From assembly GCF_000283515.1 (NCBI RefSeq), contig NC_015976.1, forward strand, positions 2,698,501 through 2,762,500: a stretch of 64,000 bases of DNA. The letters are read 5' to 3'. The translations under genes were made by a program, and so were the position numbers. Every line of letters starts with the position of its first letter. Position 1 is the first letter of the stretch. Below are positions 11,151 through 20,004 of this stretch, piece after piece. The notes below the pieces were generated by a model that saw only the letters and a program-made list of their open reading frames with translations, was not told where the DNA came from and did no database searches. Source of the stretch: Sphingobium sp. SYK-6 (GTDB lineage Bacteria > Pseudomonadota > Alphaproteobacteria > Sphingomonadales > Sphingomonadaceae).

Positions 11151-12128
11151 TCAGCGTCTCCCGGGTTCGAAGCGGATCACCTTGCCATCGGTCTCTGCCC
11201 GTACGTCGAGCAGAGACGTCACGGCGTCCACGAAGCCGTCGATCTCCCCGGATCGGAATACGCCGCTCACCTTGAAGGATGCGACGGCAGGGTCAACCTC
11301 GATCTGCCTCGTCGCCATGCGATTGACGCGCTGGACGGCGATAGCCAGCGTTTCGTCGACAAGGACCACCTCGCCCGTGACCCAGGCCCTGCTGCGATCG
11401 TCCAGCAGTCGCTCCATGAGCGCCGGCCGGCCATCGCCATGGATCACGAGCCGCGTCCCCGGCTTCAGCGCCTGCTCGAAGCGATGTGCCGGCGACCGCA
11501 CGATGACGCCCCCTTCATACAGTTCGACCTGGATCTGGTCGTCCAGACGCTCGACCGAGAACAATGTCCCCGTTGCGGTGACGCTGATCCCGCTCGCCGC
11601 CACCACGAAAGGCCTCGCCTTGTCCGATCGGACGGCGAAGAGGGCCCGGCCGCCCGCCAGTTCGAGCGCGCGTGACTGGCTCGTATCGCGCACCAGAACC
11701 CTGCTGTCGCCATCGAGCGTGACGACAGATCCGTCGGGCAATGTGGTCACCCTGCGCTCTCCGGCCGCCGTGCGCAGATCGACAGGCGCGGTCGGGGACA
11801 CCCCGGAAGGGATCATGACCAGCGCCAGGGAGGCGGCCAGGGCCATCGCGGCAACGGCGCCACCGCCAAGGAACCATCGCCGGTCGATGCGCCGCACCTC
11901 AGGTGCCGGCTCTGCCGGTGCAGGCTCTGCCGGTGCCATCGCCTCCGGGCGCTCTTCCAGTTCATCCCAGGTTTCGCTCACCCGCGTGAACGCCTCCAGG
12001 TTGGCCGGCGCTGCGGCGAGCCACCGGTCAAAGGCAGCGCCTTCTTCCGCCGTCAGCCGCCCCTGCAGCAGCAGGGCATACCACTGTGCGGCCGCATCGA
12101 TGGGGTCGTGGGGGGCATGCATCGTCAT
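11151..12128 (-). CDS. FecR-family anti-sigma factor/regulator
   Basis: A 325-aa inner-membrane regulator. The cytoplasmic N-terminal part (DPIDAAAQWYALLLQGRLT...FDRWLAA, about residues 8-45) is the FecR N-terminal (DUF4880-type) domain that holds the sigma factor. A single membrane segment lies around residues 85-105 (GGGAVAAMALAASLALVM). The periplasmic FecR core follows (RTAAGERRVTTLPDGSVVTLDGDSRV). A C-terminal module resembles the STN-contacting (DUF4974-type) domain. Its ATG overlaps the sigma-factor stop as ATGA, giving translational coupling, and the receptor follows after 23 bp. Expected role: pass substrate occupancy of the STN receptor to the sigma factor. Confidence 0.92.
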   Translation of the reverse strand: MTMHAPHDPIDAAAQWYALLLQGRLTAEEGAAFDRWLAAAPANLEAFTRVSETWDELEERPEAMAPAEPAPAEPAPEVRRIDRRWFLGGGAVAAMALAASLALVMIPSGVSPTAPVDLRTAAGERRVTTLPDGSVVTLDGDSRVLVRDTSQSRALELAGGRALFAVRSDKARPFVVAASGISVTATGTLFSVERLDDQIQVELYEGGVIVRSPAHRFEQALKPGTRLVIHGDGRPALMERLLDDRSRAWVTGEVVLVDETLAIAVQRVNRMATRQIEVDPAVASFKVSGVFRSGEIDGFVDAVTSLLDVRAETDGKVIRFEPGRR

Positions 12129-12661
12129 TTCGGATCCCCCAGCCGACGCACCAGATGGGCGATGGCCTGCGCGAGTCCCTTCTCCACCGTGCTCAGTGAC
12201 ACGCCGAGCCGATCGGCGATTTCGCGCTGGGAGACATTCTCGAACCGGGCGAGCATGAAAATCGTGCGCGTCCGTTCGCTCAGTTCCTGCAGGGCCTGGG
12301 TGACGATGGCCAGTCGCTCCCGACCAATCAGCACACGCTCAGGATCGATCACGTCGATGTCCGATGAAACAGCGGCAATATCCTTGCTGTGGCGCATCCG
12401 GACCGCCAGCCTGCGCGAGCGATCCGCCAGCAGATTGGCCGCGACACCGAACAGATAGGCGTCGACGCGATCGGCCCCTTCACCGTGCCTGTCCGTCCGG
12501 ATCAAGACTTCCTGCGCCATGTCCTCGGCATCGGCATAGGCGACGCCCCGACGCAAGAAATAAGTGATGAGTGGCAACCGAAAACGGCCGTTGAGCGCGG
12601 TCATGGTGGCGCCCGGCACATCCGTGCCGCCGCATAGCCTCAGCCGGTCAGCAGCGGCCAT
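12125..12661 (-). CDS. ECF sigma-70 factor, FecI type
   Basis: A 178-aa RNA polymerase sigma factor with region 2 (DAEDMAQEVLIRTD, with AYLFGVAANLLADRSR following) and region 4 (LSERTRTIFMLARFENVSQREIADRLGVSLSTVEKGLAQAI). It matches the FecI-like extracytoplasmic-function group. An open frame begins further upstream, but ATG 12661 has GGAGGA nine bases ahead and gives the family's usual length. It overlaps the FecR gene by four bases. It probably drives transcription of the receptor genes and perhaps the upstream secreted-protein genes when the STN receptor is engaged. I could not confidently locate its target promoter. Confidence 0.92.
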   Translation of the reverse strand: MAAADRLRLCGGTDVPGATMTALNGRFRLPLITYFLRRGVAYADAEDMAQEVLIRTDRHGEGADRVDAYLFGVAANLLADRSRRLAVRMRHSKDIAAVSSDIDVIDPERVLIGRERLAIVTQALQELSERTRTIFMLARFENVSQREIADRLGVSLSTVEKGLAQAIAHLVRRLGDPK

Positions 12662-12774
12662 GGCCAGCGTTCCTCCCCGGCCGGACGCAGGCGAACGGGA
12701 TGCCGGGGCCATATGCCGCGCGATCTCTGCTTCCCGTCCGCCTGTCCGTCATGTCGTTTCCGATACCCTATTCG

Positions 12775-13725
12775 TCAGCGGCCCTGCCAGCCGTCCGGCT
12801 GACCATAAGGCAAGCCGACTTCGACCGCCTCGATCGCCCGGATGCTGTTGTCACGGATATTGAAGGCTTCCGCGATCAGCACATGGCTTGGTATCCGCGC
12901 ATTAGCCGGCATCGCGACCTTGCCGTGCGTGGGCGAGTCGACTTCCCTGATCGTCCCCGGATGGACGAACATGAACATGCCCACCACATTGCCCCGCTCC
13001 TCGTCGACCAGCACATAACGGCGCGGTTCGACGCGCTGGATGTAGCGCCAGAGCCCGGTCTTCATGTTCTGGTCGCAGGTCATGTTGAAGGGGTTGAAGG
13101 CCGGATCCGGAAAACTCGGCGACTTGTGCTCCGGATTGTTCGTGGTCTGGATGCCGTTCTCGACCCTGTTGCAATCGCTGGTGAATGCCACCGGAGCACC
13201 GCTGGTCAAGCCGTTGAAGTAGCTGTCCGCGGCCTTCACCAGCGCGTCACGCGACGGCCGCTGCCCCTTGGGAAGCGCTTCATCGAAAGCGGGCATCTTG
13301 GCGCGCGCCTCCAGCTTCGCGACGTGCTCGGCATTGCGATAAATCAGCATCTCGGCTTCGGCGACCTTGCGATCGACCACCTTGAGGCGCAGCGAGACGA
13401 GCACCGGGCGATCCGCCTCACGCGCCGTGCCGAACCAGACCACCTGGCCGGCCGGAACGTCCGCGAAATAACGGCTGTAACTGCCCTTGTTCTGGTATGT
13501 CGCCCAGAAGCCGTCTCCGAGCGTCAGCGGCACGCTGTTCTCGGTGTAGTGAAATCCGGCCGCGACCGGAACCTTCGCGGGATCCTTGGCATCCATGGCC
13601 GCCATGAAGCCGGCGGCAACACCCTCCAGGCACGCACGGTCGCAGCTCACCTGAGCCAGGGCCGGTGATGCCGCGATGGCGGCGAAGCTCAGCAGCGCAG
13701 TGGCGATCGTCTTCCTCAAACCCAT
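12775..13725 (-). CDS. Secreted four-cysteine protein, paralogue 4 (DUF8021/NTF2-like?)
   Basis: A 316-aa exported protein of unknown function. The signal peptide ends near ALAQ, followed at once by CDRAC, so the mature protein begins with a C-x3-C pair. Two similar halves follow. The first has an NTF2/SnoaL-like AAMDAKDPAKVPVA...YTENS...LGDGFW...FADV pattern. The second runs ALVKAADSYFNGL...FTSDCNRVENGIQTTNN. A closing segment has VDEERGNVVG...EAFNI...IEAVEV..PYGQPDGW. Two more cysteines (SDC and MTC) are shared with the three other copies. I recall this architecture as DUF8021-type, without certainty. The start at 13725 has GGGAG eight bases upstream. It is the last of three consecutive copies, 113 bp before the sigma factor. 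Confidence 0.82.
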   Translation of the reverse strand: MGLRKTIATALLSFAAIAASPALAQVSCDRACLEGVAAGFMAAMDAKDPAKVPVAAGFHYTENSVPLTLGDGFWATYQNKGSYSRYFADVPAGQVVWFGTAREADRPVLVSLRLKVVDRKVAEAEMLIYRNAEHVAKLEARAKMPAFDEALPKGQRPSRDALVKAADSYFNGLTSGAPVAFTSDCNRVENGIQTTNNPEHKSPSFPDPAFNPFNMTCDQNMKTGLWRYIQRVEPRRYVLVDEERGNVVGMFMFVHPGTIREVDSPTHGKVAMPANARIPSHVLIAEAFNIRDNSIRAIEAVEVGLPYGQPDGWQGR

Positions 13726-13745
13726 TCTCGATACTCCCGCAACCA

Positions 13746-14720
13746 TCATCGATCCCATCCGCTTCCGCGGCCATAAGCATAGCTCGTGCCGATCGCCTCG
13801 ATCCGGCGAACGCCAGTCCTGTCGACCTTGAACGCCTCGAAAATGCCCACACTGCTGGGGCGGAGAAGGTTGGGGGGCACCGCCACCGGGCCGCCCTTCG
13901 TGTCGAGCGTCTTCTTGTCCCCGTCATGCTCGAACAGCGCCATGCCCACCACGATGCCGCGTTCCTCGTCGATGATCGTGTAGCGGCGATACTGGATGCG
14001 GCTGACGAAATCGAAGAAGCGACTGTCGATATTGTCCTTGCAGTTGAGGCTGTAAGGCTGGAACTCGGACTCGAAGCTGCGCGACCGATAGGTGGGATTG
14101 CTGGTGGTCTGAAGGCCGTTTTCAAGGCGGAAGCAGTCGCTGGCAAAGGTGATGCCGGCAGAACTGTCCTGTTCGATCGCGTCGAAATAGCGATCGGCCA
14201 CCTGGATGAGGCTATTGCGCGAGAGGCGCTGGGCCGCCGGAACCGGCTGGTTCCAGAGAGGGTCCACGCCTTTGGCATTGAGTGCCGCTACATGGGGTGC
14301 ATTGCGCACGGCAATGATCTCCGACTCCCGGATCGCCTTGTTCACGACCTTGAGGCGAACGGTCAGCAGCCCGTCGATGCCATTCTCCTGCATGGTGGCG
14401 AAGGCGTTTATCTCGCCGCGCGCCACGTCCGAGAAGTTGATGCGATAGGCGCCGAGATGGCTCGCGAGCGCCCAGAATCCCTTGTCCAGCGGGATTTCGA
14501 CACCGTTCTCCGTGTGACGGAAGTCGCGCGCCAGCGGCAGGCTCGAGGCATCATGTGCGCGCATCGCCTTGAGATAGGCGTCCATCACGCTCTCGAGGCA
14601 GGACCGCTCGCAATCCATCTCGCCCGGCTTGGGCGGCGTGCCGTGCGGGGCGGGAGATGCAACCGAGGCACCCGGCGGCGCCACGGCAAGCAGAGCGGCG
14701 ACAACGGACAGACGGATCAT
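13746..14720 (-). CDS. Secreted four-cysteine protein, paralogue 3
   Basis: A 324-aa homologue of its neighbours with a short signal peptide (to about VASPAP), then CERSC. It keeps the HTENG and DKGFW motifs in the first half and ADRYFDAI...SDCFRLENGLQTTSN in the second, then NCKDN and IDEERGIVVGMALFEHDG. The GD residues of the usual LGDG motif are replaced (PLDKGFW), a possible functional divergence. Its ATG overlaps the stop of the upstream copy (ATGA), with GGAG eight bases earlier inside the preceding gene, so the two are translationally coupled. No catalytic motif is recognisable. NTF2-like folds often bind or transform small hydrophobic molecules, which is the only functional hint. Confidence 0.82.
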   Translation of the reverse strand: MIRLSVVAALLAVAPPGASVASPAPHGTPPKPGEMDCERSCLESVMDAYLKAMRAHDASSLPLARDFRHTENGVEIPLDKGFWALASHLGAYRINFSDVARGEINAFATMQENGIDGLLTVRLKVVNKAIRESEIIAVRNAPHVAALNAKGVDPLWNQPVPAAQRLSRNSLIQVADRYFDAIEQDSSAGITFASDCFRLENGLQTTSNPTYRSRSFESEFQPYSLNCKDNIDSRFFDFVSRIQYRRYTIIDEERGIVVGMALFEHDGDKKTLDTKGGPVAVPPNLLRPSSVGIFEAFKVDRTGVRRIEAIGTSYAYGRGSGWDR

Positions 14721-15655
14721 GGTCGTTTCTCCACCCAGCCTGAAGGCATCTTGTAGGGCACGGCGAGATGCGCGGCCTCGATCTGCCGGATCTTCCCTTC
14801 CTCGATCTTGAAGAGCTCGCCCATCATCAGCGTGAAGGGCCGCGTGAACGGATAAGGCACTTTCATCACTTTGCCGTCGGCAAGCGTGACCTGCGGGATG
14901 TTGCCGCGGTGATCCCAGAACATGATCGAGTAGACGAGCCCCCGCTCCTCATCGACGATGGGGAAGCGACGCTCCCGAACGTCCGTTACGAACTTCGAGA
15001 AGCCGCTGTCGAACTGTGCCTGACAGCCCACAGCATGCAGTGTCCCCACATATCGCTCGGCCTTGCTGCTGGTGGTCTGGGTGCCGTTCTCGAACCGTAT
15101 GCAGTCCGGATGGAACGGCGTCAGCTTGCCGGTCGCCTGCACGATGCCCTCGAAATAGGAGTCCGCGATCCGGATCAGCTCGGCGCGCGACGACCGCTTT
15201 GCCGGCGGGACGACCGCGTGAAAGGCCGGCTTGTCGTAGGATGCTTCGAGCGGGCGCTTGTCCTCCCGCGCAACGATCGCTTCCATCTCGCTGATCTTGC
15301 GATCAACGACCCTGAGGCGGAGATTGAGCAGGGCACGCGTGCCGTTTTCCTCGACCTCGGCGAACAGCGCCGTCTCGCCGGTCTTCACGTCCGAAAAGTG
15401 CAGCCGGTATGGGCCAACACCGGTGACGCTGGCCCACATGCCATCGCCGAGCGCCATCGTCTGGCCGTTCTCGGTGTAGCGCGCGCCGGCAGAGAGCGGC
15501 AGGCCCGCCGCGTCCTTGGCGGCCAGGGCTGCCAGATAGGCATTGCCCAGCCCTTCCAGACAGGCACGATCGCAGTCTGCGCCTGCCTCGGCCTTCCCTG
15601 CCTGCGCCATCAGCAGCAAGGGTGCTGCGAGCAGAGCCAATCTCCGTTTCTTCAT
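14717..15655 (-). CDS. Secreted four-cysteine protein, paralogue 2
   Basis: A 312-aa exported paralogue. The basic N-terminus MKKRR and hydrophobic stretch are followed by AEAGADCDRAC. It contains YTENGQTMALGDGMW and FSDVKTGE in the first half; ADSYFEGI, PDCIRFENGTQTTSS and a GCQAQ cysteine in the second; and VDEERGLVYSIMFWDHRGN near the end, closing with PYKMPSGW. The open frame extends further upstream, but ATG 15655 directly precedes a good signal peptide and has GAGGAA about ten bases before it. It follows the receptor gene at 15714 by 58 bp and overlaps paralogue 3 by four bases, so it heads a three-copy tail to the receptor. Confidence 0.82.
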   Translation of the reverse strand: MKKRRLALLAAPLLLMAQAGKAEAGADCDRACLEGLGNAYLAALAAKDAAGLPLSAGARYTENGQTMALGDGMWASVTGVGPYRLHFSDVKTGETALFAEVEENGTRALLNLRLRVVDRKISEMEAIVAREDKRPLEASYDKPAFHAVVPPAKRSSRAELIRIADSYFEGIVQATGKLTPFHPDCIRFENGTQTTSSKAERYVGTLHAVGCQAQFDSGFSKFVTDVRERRFPIVDEERGLVYSIMFWDHRGNIPQVTLADGKVMKVPYPFTRPFTLMMGELFKIEEGKIRQIEAAHLAVPYKMPSGWVEKRP

Positions 15656-15713
15656 CGATTTCTGGTTCCTCGAAAAAGGCGGCGGGATCGCGAACGACCC
15701 CGCCCCGTCTCGT

Positions 15714-18686
15714 TCAGAATGTGACCGTGGCGCCAACATAGATGTAGCGGCCGAGAGGGTCATAGACCTGCGGGTAGGTGTTGCCGTTGCCGAGAACGCC
15801 GGTGAGCGAGCTCGTGCTGATCAGCGGCGGTGCCTTGTCGAACAGGTTGTTCACGCCGGCGCGGAGATTGAACTGGCCGGCCACGTTGGTCGAATAGGCC
15901 AGGTCGAAATAATGGCGATCGCCCACGCGGCGGTCGACTTCCGCGACGCGTCCGGTCAGCAGGGGATCGCTGCTGGCGCGATCGACGGTGACGGCACCGA
16001 TATAGCGCCAGTTGAGCGAGAAATCGCCGACCCAGGGCGTCGCCCAGACCAGCCGCGCGCGGTGCCGCCATTCCGGCGAGGGTACGCCGCAGGTCAGGCC
16101 GAAATAGCCCTTGCACTCGTAGGTGCCGAGACCCGGCAGCGGCTCGGTCTTGAGCGAACCCAGCCATGTGCCGTTGAACGACATGGCGAGGGAACCGACA
16201 TTGCCGAGGCCGACCTCGTCGAGCGCCAGCCGGTAATCGACGGAAAGATCAATGCCGCTGGTCGATTTCGAACCCGTGTTGCGACGAATGTCGAGCACAT
16301 AGCCGTCATTGCCGAGATAGATGGAACCGTTGACGGGCGACCGCAGGACGAGGTCGCAGTAGAAGGGGTCAGCCGTCTGCACGCACTGGCGCAGGATCAG
16401 GTTCCCGCCGATCACGTCGATCGTGTCCTCGACGCGGATGTTGAAATAGTCGGCGGTGATCGAGAGCCCCGGAAGGAATGTCGGCGTGGCGACGAAGCCC
16501 GCCGTCCAGGTATAGGCCGTCTCCGGCCTCAGGCCGGGGTTGCCGCCCGTGCGGCTGTTGTACTGGCCCGCCGGATTGGCGATAATCGTGCCGAACTGCG
16601 CTTCCGTAACGCCGGAAGCCGCGCACTGGGCGAAGGTGTAGCCGTTCACGCGGCCATCGACGGCCGGGCCCGCGCAGGGGTCCGTGCCGGTGAACCCGGG
16701 GGCGCCAAGCGGCGAGAAGAGCTCGGAGACGTTCGGCGCGCGAACCGCCTTGTTGTAGCCGGCACGGAACCGGATGTCGCGGCTGGGTGCCCAGTCGCCG
16801 CCGATCTTGAAGGTGTGCGTCGAACCGGCCGTGCTGTATTCCGAGAACCGGTAGCCCATGTTCAGCGACAGGGAGTGGAGCAGCGGCCGCTCCTCCACGA
16901 TCGGCACATTGGCTTCGCCGAACAACTCGAAGACGTCGAACTTGCCGTCCATGTTGACGCGGCGGCTGCCATTCTGGCCCGCCAGCTCGCCGTTACGGAA
17001 GGTCTCGTCGAAGCGACTGGAGAGGGACTCCTCGCGATATTCCGCGCCAAGCGCCACGCTGACGCCATTCTCGGCCCAGGGAAGCTGCACGCCATATTTG
17101 CCCAGGTCGCCAGAGAACGAAAGGCCGGCCACCTTCTCCTTCGTATCGCCGGTCCAGAAGGCCGCGATCTGGAGGTAGTTCACGGCCTGCGGTGTCACGC
17201 CGTTCACGGACCAGACGTTGTAGGGGACGCAGTTCGGGTCCACACCGTTCAGAACCGCCGCGCAGACCGGGCTGCCGAACGTCGCGCTGCCCGCGCGCGT
17301 GTCGGTGACGACATTCAGCGCACGGCCGATACGCGAGAGGGCGAAGTCACGCTGGAACATCTCGGTGAGCGTCGTGAGGCCGAACTGCCCGTACACGTCG
17401 TAGCTCCAAGCATCGCCCAGGTCGCCCCGCGCACCGGCGACGATGCGGTAGGACTGGTGGCGAAGATCGTCGAGCCGGCCGCCGCCTTCCACGTTGCGCT
17501 TGCCGATCGAGACTCCCCTCGTCGCGCTCGTCCCGCTGGCGGCGCCGCAGATGGCGCTCATCTGGCTCGCGGAGAGCAGCGGATTGTTGCAGTTGATCTG
17601 GAAGATCTGGCCGAAGATGCCGGAAGGCGCGAGCTGGGCGACCGTGCGGTCGTCCATGTACATCACGTCGAGATAGGGGACGAAAGCCTTGCTCACTTCA
17701 TAGCTTGCGAAGGCGCCCATGGTGTAGCGCCGGTCGGGGCGCTGGAAGTAGTTGATGGGCGTGTAATTGTAGGAGTCCCGCAGCACATTGTAGGCACGGA
17801 ACGTGTTGCCGTCGCCAGCCGGGTCCAACGTGACCTCCGCACCCGAACCACTGTTCAGGACGAACCGCGCGGGACTGGTTGTGCTCGATCCCAGGCAGGC
17901 ATGCGTGCTGCCGGTCGGGCCCGTGGCGCCAAGTGCGCAGGCGACATAGTCGCGATTGCCCTGGAACGACGCGTCCAGCTTGCGATAGCCGCCATAGACC
18001 GTGATGTTGCCGCGGCCGCCTTCCAGATTGATGCCGATCTTGGCTGACAGATCCAGGCCATGGCCGTCTGTCACGCTGCCCGTCGGCACGTCGTAGCCGG
18101 CCGCCCGGGCGAGCGGCGCGACGATGCTGTCGCGATTATTATGCTGATAGAAGCTGTGCTGGGCGGAGATCTGCACGCCCTCGAACCTTCGATCCATGAT
18201 GAAGTTCACCACGCCCGCCACGGCATCGGAGCCATAAACCGCAGAGGCGCCGCCCGTCACCACGTCGACGCGGCGGATCATGTTGCCGGGAATGAAGTTC
18301 AGGTCCGGCACCAGCGCCATCGGGCTGCCAGGCATCAGGCGCTTGCCGTCGATCAGGACCAGCGTTCGCGTCGACCCGAGATTACGGAGATTGGCGTTAG
18401 CGGTACCGGTTGCCTGACCGCCGATGAAGGCGCCCTGCCCGGCCGTGAACGCCGGAAGCGTGTTGACCACGTCCTCGATGCGCATGGCGCCCGTCAGCTT
18501 GATGTCTTCCTCGCCCACTGTCGTCACGGGGCTCAGCGCGGAGAGACCGGGCTGACGAATGCGCGAGCCGGTAACGACGATGGAGCTGGTGCTCGCAGCG
18601 CCATCCTCGTCCTGCGCCCAGGCGGGTCCGCCCGGGATCGCGACGATAGCCGACGCCAGCATGAGAGAAAGAACACTCTTCTTCAT
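15714..18686 (-). CDS. TonB-dependent outer-membrane receptor without STN domain
   Basis: A 990-aa outer-membrane importer. The signal peptide (MKKSVLSLML... to AWAQ) is followed by a TonB-box-like SSIVVTGSRI. The plug is typical (NTLPAFTAGQGAFIGGQATGT, RTLVLIDGKRLMPGSP, GGASAVYGSDAVAGVVNF), and the long barrel ends in F. It is close to the STN receptor at 7846-11127 throughout plug and barrel but lacks the signalling domain. One locus therefore carries a signalling and a non-signalling version of the same receptor. ATG 18686 has GGGGG six bases upstream; the frame remains open further back through the neighbouring gene, which I regard as chance. It is flanked on both sides by the four-cysteine proteins. 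Confidence 0.93.
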   Translation of the reverse strand: MKKSVLSLMLASAIVAIPGGPAWAQDEDGAASTSSIVVTGSRIRQPGLSALSPVTTVGEEDIKLTGAMRIEDVVNTLPAFTAGQGAFIGGQATGTANANLRNLGSTRTLVLIDGKRLMPGSPMALVPDLNFIPGNMIRRVDVVTGGASAVYGSDAVAGVVNFIMDRRFEGVQISAQHSFYQHNNRDSIVAPLARAAGYDVPTGSVTDGHGLDLSAKIGINLEGGRGNITVYGGYRKLDASFQGNRDYVACALGATGPTGSTHACLGSSTTSPARFVLNSGSGAEVTLDPAGDGNTFRAYNVLRDSYNYTPINYFQRPDRRYTMGAFASYEVSKAFVPYLDVMYMDDRTVAQLAPSGIFGQIFQINCNNPLLSASQMSAICGAASGTSATRGVSIGKRNVEGGGRLDDLRHQSYRIVAGARGDLGDAWSYDVYGQFGLTTLTEMFQRDFALSRIGRALNVVTDTRAGSATFGSPVCAAVLNGVDPNCVPYNVWSVNGVTPQAVNYLQIAAFWTGDTKEKVAGLSFSGDLGKYGVQLPWAENGVSVALGAEYREESLSSRFDETFRNGELAGQNGSRRVNMDGKFDVFELFGEANVPIVEERPLLHSLSLNMGYRFSEYSTAGSTHTFKIGGDWAPSRDIRFRAGYNKAVRAPNVSELFSPLGAPGFTGTDPCAGPAVDGRVNGYTFAQCAASGVTEAQFGTIIANPAGQYNSRTGGNPGLRPETAYTWTAGFVATPTFLPGLSITADYFNIRVEDTIDVIGGNLILRQCVQTADPFYCDLVLRSPVNGSIYLGNDGYVLDIRRNTGSKSTSGIDLSVDYRLALDEVGLGNVGSLAMSFNGTWLGSLKTEPLPGLGTYECKGYFGLTCGVPSPEWRHRARLVWATPWVGDFSLNWRYIGAVTVDRASSDPLLTGRVAEVDRRVGDRHYFDLAYSTNVAGQFNLRAGVNNLFDKAPPLISTSSLTGVLGNGNTYPQVYDPLGRYIYVGATVTF

Positions 18687-18730
18687 GATAAACCCCCTGT
18701 TTGTTTCTTTGATGACGGCATGCGCCGCAC

Positions 18731-19831
18731 TCACTGGCGAGGCGGCGGCAATTTGCTGAAGGTTCTGGGCAGGTCGGCGTCGCGCGCGCCGGGCCAGCCC
18801 GAAGGCATTCCGTAAGGTGCTGCCGTGAGGACCGCCTCGATCGTCCGGATCTTGCCGCTCTCGAGCTTGAAGGCCTCGGCGATCTCCCAGGTCATCGGCG
18901 TGTCGGGACCGAAGTCCTTCAGCATCGTTCCGTCCGCCAGCGGGAAGTTGCGGATCGTGCCGCTGTGGTCGAAGAAGCCGAACGCGAAGACGGCGCCGCG
19001 CTCGACGTCCACGACCGGAAAGCGGCGGTCCCGGACCCGGTCTACAAAGCGAAAAAAGCCTGTCTTGAACTGCGCGGTGCAACTCAACGCCGAGAGGCGC
19101 GCGATCGGGTTCGCGGCGGCAGCGGCCTCGCCCTGCTGGCCCGCGAGGCGGCGATTGATGTCGGCATAGTCGATGTCGGGATTGTTCGTAGTCTGAACGC
19201 CGTTCTCGTGCCGCAGACAGTCATCCGTGAAAGGGTAGTCGGCGTGGCCGTCATTGAGCTCGATCGCCGCGAAATAATTGTTCGCACCCCGGACGAGTTG
19301 TTCGCGCGTCTCGCGGCGCTCGGCCGGAATGATTTCACTCCAGGAAGGATGCGGCGCACCGCGCTCCTCCAGCATGGCCGGGCCGCGACTGATGTTGCCC
19401 GAGCCGCTCGACCGCGAGATGATCGTCTCGACCTCGGTGAACTTGCCATCCTTGACCTGAAGCCGCCCCGCATAGAGCGCGAGCTTCTTGGCCTCCTTCA
19501 TCACGACGATGAAGCCGATCTGCTGCGTATCGGTATCGATGAAGATGTTGCGATATCGCCCGGCGCCTTCGACCGTGCCCCAGAAACCGTCCCCCGCAGA
19601 CAGGGTCTGGCCGTTTTCGGTCAGCCGGACATCTGCCGCGAGAGGCAAGTTCGCGGTCTTCTTCCCGCCGACCGCATCGACGAACTGGTCCGCCATTCCC
19701 TGAAGACAGGACCGATCGCATTCCGACGCGGCTTGGACCGGAGCCGCCACAAAGGCGGCCGCCAGCGCGGCACCAAGGGTGATAACATGTGCGCGCCGAT
19801 AACGGAGCGCTGCCGCGCTGCGGATGTTCAT
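18731..19831 (-). CDS. Secreted four-cysteine protein, paralogue 1
   Basis: A 366-aa exported member of the four-copy family and the first gene of the locus. A long signal peptide (to PVQAAS) is followed by CDRSC, then LTENGQTLSAGDGFWGT and an FIDTDTQQIGF variant of the FxDxxxG motif. The second half has ANNYFAAI...DDCLRHENGVQTTNN and an LSCTAQF cysteine, then VDVERGAVFAFGFFDHSG. It ends with PYGMPSGW plus an extra tail of about 20 residues not seen in the others. It also has an insertion after the TTNN motif. The ATG has GGGAGG five bases upstream. It lies 44 bp before the TonB receptor start and is probably co-transcribed with it. Confidence 0.82.
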   Translation of the reverse strand: MNIRSAAALRYRRAHVITLGAALAAAFVAAPVQAASECDRSCLQGMADQFVDAVGGKKTANLPLAADVRLTENGQTLSAGDGFWGTVEGAGRYRNIFIDTDTQQIGFIVVMKEAKKLALYAGRLQVKDGKFTEVETIISRSSGSGNISRGPAMLEERGAPHPSWSEIIPAERRETREQLVRGANNYFAAIELNDGHADYPFTDDCLRHENGVQTTNNPDIDYADINRRLAGQQGEAAAAANPIARLSALSCTAQFKTGFFRFVDRVRDRRFPVVDVERGAVFAFGFFDHSGTIRNFPLADGTMLKDFGPDTPMTWEIAEAFKLESGKIRTIEAVLTAAPYGMPSGWPGARDADLPRTFSKLPPPRQ

Positions 19832-20004
19832 AGTCGCCTCCCGGTCCGCCCCTTGTCGGGCGATCACGGAGAAGACGCGCGACCGTCACAAACCCGTAAG
19901 ATTTTTTATCCGGCCGGCTCGGGCCTCCGGGCGGCATGCCGCATAGTCCGCTTCTGCACCCGCCGAACGACCTGCCAGGGAAGGGAAGGAAAGGACTCGC
20001 CTGC

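Noticed and set aside
10606..12258. 550-codon plus-strand frame across receptor, fecR and sigma genes
   Set aside because: Antisense across three well-supported genes; Ser/Arg/Ala-rich with no motif.
15543..18047. 834-codon plus-strand open frame opposite the non-STN receptor
   Set aside because: Composition typical of an antisense frame in GC-rich DNA; the opposite strand encodes an unmistakable TonB receptor.
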